A stretch of 64,000 nt of DNA, taken from positions 1,909,792,644 through 1,909,856,643 of the forward strand of contig OY728163.1 of the NCBI GenBank assembly GCA_963277665.1. Reading direction: 5' to 3'. The stretch comes from Viscum album. Lineage: Eukaryota; Streptophyta; Magnoliopsida; Santalales; Viscaceae. Both the position numbers and the translations under genes were made by a program. The notes beneath the pieces are model-generated. The model saw only the letters and a program-made list of their open reading frames with translations. It made no database searches and was not told where the DNA came from. This document shows positions 55,491 to 64,000 of the stretch, in pieces (position 1 is the stretch's first letter; every line of letters begins with the position of its first letter).

Positions 55491-58119
55491 TCTCTATCTT
55501 TTGTGCATATCATCGCATTTGGTAGGAAATCATTATTTCTACGATCAATTTCTTCGACTACACTCAAAGTATTGACAAAACAAGGGAAATTTTTAATTTC
55601 AGGTAAAAATTAAGTGAATTAGGTTGTGAAGAACTTGTTGGAGGCAAAAAAAAGTAAAATGTCTATCACTACTTCCCAATTTCTGGCTGTGAATGCTGAG
55701 TGAGTGCCTCAATTGTACATTTCATATTTCATAGATTAAATCTTCATGAATCACTCTATGTATTAATACAATGATTCTCATCTTCATTATTGGATTCCAT
55801 AAATATTTTTCCTTACTAAATCCCTATTTGAGATTAGGAAAAATCATTACAGAAAAATTCACTAAATCTATTTCCATATGGTATCTTCTCTGAGATAGAG
55901 GTTATACAACCACTCTTTGGATAATACTTTAGGAGATCTAGGTAATAATATCTGTTTATCTTGAACCTCTACAACAATTCATGGATTAAATGTTACGCAC
56001 ACAATAGAAAGCATATTGATGTGTTTGTTCAGATCCTCTCCTATATAGACACTAAAATTTGGCACTTTCTGAATCATTCAAATTTTCAATTTAAAATGTT
56101 CTTTTCATAAATGAACTATAGATATGTCTCCTAATGTTTAATTCAGTGAGATTTTAAATTTAATTCACAATGACCACTTGGAGTTTCACATGGTCCATTC
56201 AATGAAATAATCTCTAATTTTGTTTGTTGAATATCAATGTATCTAAATTATTTATTTCTAGTTAGAACGGTTCTATAAATATCTATATCAAGAGTTAACA
56301 ATTTTCCATCATGATAACTGGTTATGAAAGTCTAATATAGTTAATAGGTTTTATGAAATTGTGCCCATAATCCCATTATAATGGTGTAAGTGATTCAGCA
56401 GAGGAACACCCTATCATGATGTGGTTGAATAAAAAATATAATATAAGGTTAAATATAATGTATTTGGATATTATATTGTCACCATGGAGGGGTGAAATTT
56501 CATAGTTGTAATGAATTTAAGTGTTAAAAGTGGGTTTTTTAGTTTTCAATGAAATTGATAGAAGTATGATGTAGTAAACTTGATTAACAATTAGATGATA
56601 GATTATTAAGTGAAAATGTACTACAAAAACTGCTAGATTATTGGTTATTCATGTTGTGGGTACACTAAGGTGTTAATACGCATGCTAAAGTCAGTGCTAA
56701 TGTGCATTCTAAAGTCTTTGTTGTTTAAAAATATTGTGATATTTTATTAACATGCACTTATTTTTTGAAAATCTAAATTTTTAATTTTTTAGAACAGTTT
56801 TGCATGCATTCTTTTACTGAAGCTTTAAATGAGTGATAAGCGAGTTTCCTTTATGAAATTCATCAGTTTTTCATACTTTGATTGTATTTTATAGCTATAT
56901 ATATTGATGATAGACTATCTAATACTCTTATAGAGCCTTGGTGATGGACTATTTAAACCAAGATATGCAAAAACAGATTTAACATGGCTTCTTTTCACTC
57001 CAAATTTTCTCATGCCAGATTTGGGGACCTCAAATAATTAACCTATTAAAATTCGGGTTAAATTTTTAATTGAATTTTACTGAGGTTATTAATGTTACAT
57101 ATTCTTTTTTTATGAGCTTTAATGGTTTCAACTAGATTATTTTCTATAATTTGGAAGAGTGAATTTCTTATGGCTGAATTCAGAAGTCAAAGAGGCACTT
57201 ATCAGGGGAGTTATTGTTTTAATTCTGCACTTTTTTCGGTGCAATTACTCAACTATATGGCTTATTGTTTTTAAGGGTATTATATACTAAAAATAGTTTA
57301 AGGTGTTGTTGCATGCTGATTTTAATTCTTGACTGAGAAATCCTTTTGAAAATTCATCAAAAAACTTGTACTACTTTATATTAGATGATACATCATTGAC
57401 TGATCCACGTGCTAAAAGTTCCAATGTTATTCTATAAAAATTCCTAAAATTATGAACCCTTTCTCTATCTCTTGATTAATTATAGGGTCTTTATGAAGAT
57501 ACTCTCACATCTGGTTGCTATTTTTGTGGAGTTATAGCATTAAAATGATCACATTAAGCTAATCTTATCACCTTTTTGAATAAATATAGTAGATAATAAT
57601 TATCCAATCCTCCAATAGAGGTATCATATTCGAATATGAAGGAACCTAATGATTAGAAGACATTGATCATGAGTATATTAGGGAGATATTCTTTCTTCCA
57701 CACATGTTCCAGCAATCACCAACCACTTCACTAACCTGTCACTCAAATAACATCATATTCATGATTGATTGAGTGGATGAATAAAATTGATTAATGACTA
57801 AAGTATTAAATATAAAAATGAAATGAAAATGTATCACAATCACATTTAACAACATATCACTATCTATAAAGTAATATAAGTCGATTAAGGAAGAATAGAA
57901 GATGGTTTTGGAATATCAAGTATAAAAATTCTCTCCCACTTTAATCACTAAATAATTTTCAATCCATAAATATGATAGATCAAAACCACAAACATCAAGA
58001 TACATAGACTACAAAATTTTTCCAACTAAAAGCCTACTAATGGAAAAAAAAATACTCCGTTAATGAAGATGTTTTAGACCTTTTTCTTCATTTCCCCCCA
58101 TCCCATGTCATTCCTTGGT
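55491..58119. other. Interior of the CACTA element, nothing recognised
   Basis: About 2.6 kb of AT-rich sequence with no open frame worth naming and no TE domain. Confidence 0.4.
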
Positions 58120-58120
58120 T

Positions 58121-58552
58121 CATTTAGATGCTACTAATTTTTTACACATGGATTATGTCATTCTCTATTGAATTATTAGGTAATGGGTTCACTTCTATCA
58201 ATTCAATGGATTTTGTATATCTTGAAAATCATCCACAACATTCCAATTACATTATCTAATTTCCAAATTTAGTTAGAAATTGTTATTGAACATTCCTCTT
58301 TTCCATGTATCCTTTATATGGTTTCTATATTCACTTCATTTAGATGATACAAATTTTTTAAACATGGATTATGTCATTCTCTATTGAATTATTAGGTAAT
58401 GGGTTCACTCCAATCAATTAAATGGATTTTGTATATCTTGTAAATAATCCACAACTTTCCTAATGCATTATCTAATTTACTAATTTAGTTAGAAATTATT
58501 ATTGAACATCCCACTTTTCCATGCATCCTTTATATGCTTTCCATATTCACTT
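58121..58552. repeat. Tandem duplication, 216-bp unit, two copies
   Basis: Copies start at 58121 and 58337 (CATTTAGATGCTACTAATTT / CATTTAGATGATACAAATTT). They share GGATTATGTCATTCTCTATT and GTAATGGGTTCACT. Identity is roughly 90% by eye. Confidence 0.88.
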
Positions 58553-60139
58553 CATAATTATTTATGGATCTTCTAGCATCAAGTATTTCCTTTCTTGTGT
58601 TCTGGATCAGACAACATCAGGTGGTTAACATGGTCTACATTGAGTGTTGATATTTCATTGGATGTTAATGTTGTCATGAGAGTCCGTTAGCATGGCCTCT
58701 AAAATATGTAGTCACGTAAGAAATGTGTTGTATAGAGTTTGGATGTGTTGTTGACTTCCTACCAATCTATTGGGCATGTCTTAATGTCATTATATAGGCA
58801 CATAGACTATTGGCAGTTGTGTAGTATATGATTCAGACCCAAAGGAAGTGTTGGATTCATAAGTAATGTGAGGTGATGATGAGATATTCCTTTAATTGGT
58901 AGTAATATACTCAGTTCTAAGATTATTTTAATTCACAAAAATTCTAGGTATCATAATTCTCATTAAATTTATCATCCAGTAGAATATTACATGACATCGC
59001 TGCACTTTGTTGGGATGAATATAATGTATGAGGTAGTAGTAGTATAGAAATTCATTAAACTTATAATACACTCTATTGTAATTCCTTCTATTAGACATGA
59101 TTTTTTGGCATCTGAGATAGACTTGGGTCCAAAATTCACATTATATTAGACAAAGTATCATAAATAAGACAACTTTTTCTATAAATTTACAACATACTCC
59201 CAAGGGGAAATGCCAGAAAGTGTTGGAACATGACATAGTTAGAGGGGAAAGAATAAGAATACATTGGATTAACCATATATTATTCAAACATAACAAAGGA
59301 AACATTATCCTTCCAAGGTTATCAGTATTTGAAAATGTAGTTTCAGCATGATTATTCAGATCTGCAACTCCTTCCTACTCAAAACACCTTATGTGATCAC
59401 ATTTCATCCAGTATATTAATAAATTAAATGATGTCTTATATTCAACCATTCATATTATTCCCAATAAATGATTAATCTATAATATTCACAGTTTTTCCAA
59501 ATCCAGAAAATATTTACTACATCTAAAAAATTGAGGTGTTATACTAAAAACATCCTAGAATGATCATGAGTAAAATGCGAGAGGGGATAAAATTAGTCTA
59601 TTATTTATAATATATTTTGATATCATGGGTACCTTCTGCAAGTTATTATTTCAAACTTATTGATAAGTCTAAAATTTTTATATATAAAAAACTGTTGTTG
59701 AATGTTTATTTTCTTGTTGTGTAGGTACTACCTTTATTGAAAGACAGAAGGAAGTTCACCTCTACATTTGTCTAAATATAGGAGGAGGTTAACCATAATG
59801 GATGATCCATTTATTGAAAAGAAGCATCCAATGAATGGTCTCTACCAAGCTATTACAGTTTCTATTTGGATCTCTATGAGGAATCCATAACTTTGACTTT
59901 TGATTAATGATGTCCTTACTTCCATAGAATACTTGGCTTAGAATGATAACCCAGGTAGTGACATTGAATTTCAGTTATTCTCTATTGATTTTGCATAATG
60001 TATTGGATTGATGGGTTTAAATTTATCAGGGTAATGGAAGGTTGACATTCATCTGTTGATTTCACTTGAATTTTCATGTTGTGAAATGAAAACTTGTTAT
60101 GTTGATTGAACTGGTTTTTTTGTATAGAGAACTTTTCTA
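58553..60139. other. Interior of the CACTA element, nothing recognised
   Basis: About 1.6 kb of AT-rich sequence without recognisable coding or ordered repeats. Confidence 0.4.
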
Positions 60140-60500
60140 GGGTTTGCTGGAAGCTATCTGTGATGGATGGGTCAGTGATGAACATTGTCTATTGGAGCTG
60201 GCTCACTGGCATTGATGGGTTGTTGTTGGAGACGACTCGCTAGCACGAATGGGTCGCTTGTGCTTTCTTGTGCTTGCTGGAATGGATGGGTTGGTGCTGG
60301 AGCTTTGAATTGGTTGGTTTTAGAGTTGGCTTGCTGGCATAGATGGGAGTGGTCATGATGGCATGGATGGGATACTTCTATGATAGCATGACATTGATGG
60401 GTCACTGGTGGTACTCGTTGGCCGATGTTGTGGGAGTTGGTTTGCTAGCATGGATGGGTTACTTCTGCACTGGCATGGATGAGTCATGGGGTGGGGGTCT
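60140..60500. repeat. GC-richer minisatellite-like tract, GGCATGGATGGGT units
   Basis: About eight diverged copies of a unit containing TTGGCTTGCTGGCATGGATG or parts of it, followed by GGT or GGGT, are spaced about 25-60 bp apart. The tract is richer in G than the surrounding DNA and lies near the right end of the CACTA element. Confidence 0.65.
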
Positions 60501-60679
60501 CATCTTTTTGTGGGTGGAGTGTGATGAATCCTGTTGTATTAACTTTCATTATTAATATATATATATTTTCTATGACTGGATGTGTTAAAATCATCTTAAT
60601 ATGTATTATAAATGATAAATTAATTAATAAATATGATATGAAATTTTACTATCAATAAAAAATTATTTTTTTTATTCAA

Positions 60680-60962
60680 ATATAATTTATAAACATATTA
60701 TGTGTTGGTAATATTATTACCAACAGAAAAATTTGTCATTAGAACCTGTTGCAAAACACATTCACCAACATATATATTATCTGTTGGTATTTTTATAATT
60801 GTAACAGAACTATTTTATCTGTCGCAAAAAGATTTAGCGACAGAGTTTTTATCGAAAGTTTAGTGATAGGAACATATTTGTTGGTAAAATGTTTTACCAA
60901 CAGAAATTTTACTTTTACCAACAGATATGCCCCCGTTGGAAAAAGTGAAATATATTGTTGTA
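60680..60962. repeat. Subterminal repeats, right end of the CACTA element
   Basis: Repeated TTGGTAATATTATTACCAAC, ATCTGTTGGTA, GTTGGTAAAATGTTTTACCA and TTTTACCAACAGA palindromic units. Similar TTGGTAAAAA and TTACCAATAA units occur in the first 250 bp of the left end. Confidence 0.75.
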
Positions 60963-60965
60963 ACC

Positions 60966-62474
60966 ATTTCCTTCATATGTTGTTTCTAGAGTATATATAG
61001 AGTCTTTTTGATGGATAATCCTTGATTAATTTAGTATTATTTTGAGATCTTATACACCTATGGTCACTCATATTAGTGAAGCTAATGATATGAACCTCTT
61101 TGAGTTAGTTATATGCCATATCCATCCAAAGATGAATTTTCATATTTAGGAAGTTGAGATTGAAAACATAAGGTTTCTAGTGAGATGGAAACCTTGATAT
61201 TTGTTATGGATGAAATAAAATTCTTCTTTACTACTAATCAATATACTATTATAGAGAGGATGGAGATTTTACCTATAGTGGAATCTATATCTAGTGCTTT
61301 ACCTCCTTCACTTTCATTTGATGCAGAGTTGATTTGGTCTACAGTTCGAGGGGATCTCCATGCTATTATGGGTGATATATATTTTAATCATCAAGAGGAA
61401 CTGATATGGATTCAATAGCAAGGTGAGAACATATATAAACTAGTAATGAAATATTTAAATGAAACCAGAAGTGATACGGAAACCATCACTAAGGACATTA
61501 AATATTACCTTTATAGGATTTATACCAAACATTAGTTAAATTATCATTTCAAGTTTTCTAATGAAAACCAAAGGATTCCACCTGTTATTAGGGATTTCAA
61601 GTAATAGTTCAACCAGTTGAAAGTGATGAATCCCATACTCATGTTATTTATGGAGGAAAATAATGATTTAGTGTTATAGAGAGAGGAGGAAACATTATTA
61701 TGGATTCTTTCAATCTCATGAATCCTTTCTTGTATGTGTCTGGTGCTACAGTGGTCACTCTAGAGGTAATTACCATGAATTTTTTCACATATACTCTTTC
61801 CTTAGATCCTTTAACTCCTCATTACTAGCCTTTCATCATGTCTTTGGTGTAATCATTGTGGTATCTCAGACCAGTTATTATAAGAGAATTTCTTACCACA
61901 ACCTCAACCTCATCAGCCTCTACCTCAGTGCCTCCTACATATAGAAAATGAAAAGGCACTATTGATCCTACCTCCTATACTAAGACTGACTCTGATTATC
62001 CATATTCTTTGAGAGGTATTTTTTTACTTTTCCCTTTATCTATTTTTGGGTTTTGATATCATGAATTTTTATGCTTAATGAGATGTATCTCTGTTATTAT
62101 TAATATATTTGTATTTATTGTTTCTTATTTTACCTTTTTGATAATCCTAAAAGGGGGAGAGTAGTTATGGAATTGACCTTATTAGCTTACTCTTTGATAT
62201 CACTTTCATTACCTTTTTGATAAGTTATCTATGATACTGAATTTACCTTTTATACTTATATTATTTGGAATTGTTCTTTGATACTATCATTATTTGGATT
62301 TGATTTACTTTATATTCGGGAACCTTAATTACACTTATCCTTGATACCACATTCCTTTATATCTTACATTTGACATTTGAAATGTTTAGCAAGTTATTAT
62401 CCTTTAAATACATATTTGAATACCTAAGTTTATCTTATACATGATTTATAAAAATGCCATGATTTTTTGTCATC
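60966..62474 (+). pseudogene. Post-pol ORF relic of copia C, right part
   Basis: Continuation after the CACTA insertion. An open stretch of 77 codons (61185-61418) starts METLIFVMDEIKFFFTTNQ. Downstream readings near 61430-61600 (LVMKYLNETRSDTETITKDI) look helical. By position it belongs to the same extra ORF as 53700-54905. No assigned function. Confidence 0.5.
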
Positions 62475-62488
62475 AAAAAGGGAGATAT
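62475..62488 (+). promoter_or_regulatory. Polypurine tract of copia C
   Basis: AAAAAGGGAGATAT, directly before TGTTGACA, the 3' LTR start. Confidence 0.88.
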
Positions 62489-64000
62489 TGTTGACACATC
62501 CTTATTTTAATGTTCAACAAATCATGTTTATTATGTTTCTAATGAGATTAATTTTTTTTGATATAATTTTATTTTATAAGGTAATGTAATGAAAATTTGG
62601 TTAAGTGTTGATCTGAGTCACCTCTAAACTTGAGTCACTAATAGTATAAATGACTCTCTTGCAGATATGAGTCACTACCATACTTCAGTCTTTATTTGTT
62701 CAAATAATTCCCCACCAGAAAATGAGTCACCTCCAACTAGAGTAACTGTTAGTTAAAATGGGTCACTATCAACTCATCACCAGACATAGTCACTTCTAGA
62801 TTGAGTCACCACCAGACATGACTCACTTCCATACACGAGTCACCACCATAAGATCTTCCTTCATTTCTATTCCTATTTTGAATTAAATGCTTCCAACGTC
62901 TATATTAATTCAATTAATGAAGAGGGTTATTTTATGATTATTTTATTAACTATTGCAGTGACACATTAAATACAATTTTAGATTCAATATTAGGATCTAT
63001 AAGATCTTCATGATTATTCTTAAATTGGTGAATGTAATGTTATATATGTTTCATAAGTCTCCCTCATGTGGGTGTGATCAAGGAATGTGTGGCTTGCTGA
63101 ATACTAGAAGGATCGTCAAATGAGAACATACACATTTCATACCTAATATCTTCCAACTATGAAAGAGTGGAATTCATTGAAGATAAATATCCTTTCCTAG
63201 AGATAGAAAATATAGATTTGTGATAATATATTTTAATACAACATTCAGTGAAACAGTTCTATCTTCTCACCAAAACACATTTGATGACACTAGACCATCT
63301 GAAAAACAATATAATGACAATCACTACTCTTTATTTATCTTCTAACTTTTTATTTCTATTGTTTTCTTTTACTTTCGATTAGTGTTTTGTTTTCTCTATT
63401 TATTAACACACACTGATTCTTATTCTATAACTAGAGAATACTTGATATTATCTTCTATCTCTTTTTATATGTTTACCCATAGTATTTATGGAATAGATAC
63501 TTGCATGGAATATGTTTTTTATATTCCCATGTATAACTGTGGAATTTTTTTCATCCTATACATCTTGTGAGTTGTTTTTTGTATACCCAGTACAGGATAT
63601 AGATTGGATTATTGTTATATAATCTGTTTGGTGGTGGTTGATTTCCAAGTGGAGGGAATTATGTCTCATCTTTATATTGAACACCTTGTTTATTTCATTG
63701 TGTGTTTATGTTTTTTTCTTAATTTTGAATCTTAAAATTTATTTTATTTAAACTGTGAACAAAACTTGTTCTTTGATAGTTAGTCTTAACTAGGGTTTAT
63801 ATTAGTATTTATTTGAGTAAAATTTTTTAAAAAAATAAATTAATTTCCAATATTATTTTAGTAGAGCGCTAATCAAGATTTGATAAATCGTTTAAAAGAT
63901 AAAACTTTTATCAAAATAATATTTTTATTAACTGGGAAATTTTGTTTTAAATTGGAGAATTTTATTTGAATGTGATTTTAACAGAAATTTTATTGGAAAC
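62489..64000 (+). mobile_element. 3' LTR of copia C (cut by the window end)
   Basis: 1,512 bp visible of an expected 1,565. Colinear with 46696-48260 through TTTTAACAGAAATTTTATTG at the window edge. It contains the second TGAGTCA cluster. Confidence 0.9.
62614..62825. promoter_or_regulatory. TGAGTCA cluster in the 3' LTR of copia C
   Basis: Six exact TGAGTCA/TGACTCA heptamers and several one-base variants (CGAGTCA, TGGGTCA) lie in 212 bp, at the same position as in the 5' LTR. The array has been decaying by point mutation. Confidence 0.65.

Larger units (their letters stand above)
54906..60962. mobile_element. CACTA-type element, 6,057 bp, no transposase recognised
   Basis: The left end is CACTACAAAAAAATTGG. 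The right end reads ATTGTTGTA where the inverse would be TTTGTAGTG, so the right tip has mutated. Three bases, ACC, flank both sides (54903-54905 and 60963-60965), the 3-bp duplication typical of CACTA. Both ends carry TTACCAACAG / CTGTTGGTAA subterminal repeats. I read no TNP2-like domain inside, so it is probably non-autonomous. It sits within the post-pol region of copia C. Confidence 0.72.
46696..64000 (+). mobile_element. Copia element C (SIRE-like), interrupted by a CACTA element; 3' end outside window
   Basis: 5' LTR 46696-48260, primer site, gag, protease, integrase, RT, RNase H, a long post-pol region, polypurine tract and 3' LTR from 62489 to the window edge. The post-pol region is split by the CACTA element at 54906-60962. 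All coding parts are broken. The LTRs show many differences, so the element is old. Confidence 0.88.

Overview
The window looks like nuclear DNA from a flowering plant with a large, repeat-rich, AT-rich genome. The evidence is that every stretch I can identify belongs to plant transposable-element families: Ty1/copia, Ty3/gypsy with tRNA-iMet primer sites, CACTA DNA transposons and a tRNA-like SINE candidate. I find no host gene, rRNA gene or true tRNA gene. The species cannot be named from the sequence.

Layout from left to right. (1) 1 to about 1110 is the gag end, primer site and LTR end of a minus-strand copia element. (2) From about 3070 to 19620 is copia element A (SIRE-like, plus strand). 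It keeps RT-RNase H, a long post-pol region and a 3' LTR. That LTR is split by gypsy element G1 (9591-19310), which has 3.4-3.5 kb LTRs and only a gag relic inside. (3) From about 19640 to 25015 is a decayed minus-strand CACTA element with a TNP2-type transposase relic and two short tandem arrays. (4) 25111-46641 is copia element B, with 2.14 kb LTRs and gag, PR, IN, RT and RH relics. It is interrupted by gypsy element G2 (29264-40324, minus strand). (5) 46696 to beyond the window end is copia element C (SIRE-like), with 1.57 kb LTRs. Its post-pol region is interrupted by a 6,057-bp CACTA-type element (54906-60962) flanked by ACC on both sides.

The only intact and apparently young unit is G2. 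Its two 4.18 kb LTRs differ at only about 1% of positions by eye. It has a primer binding site, a polypurine tract and an uninterrupted 371-residue Gag with zinc knuckles, but no protease, RT, RNase H or integrase. It therefore matches the TR-GAG type of non-autonomous element, which must be mobilised in trans. Each G2 LTR carries three hairpins with an almost invariant 22-nt loop core holding the palindrome CGTACGTACG, and with arms that co-vary between copies. They lie downstream of the predicted TATA box, so they would sit in the RNA leader. They are the best candidate in the window for an undescribed functional element.

The nesting gives a relative order. Copia A, B and C are old, with LTR pairs that are strongly diverged. 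G1 entered A later and is itself old (LTRs roughly 15% diverged). The CACTA element entered C, and G2 entered B most recently.
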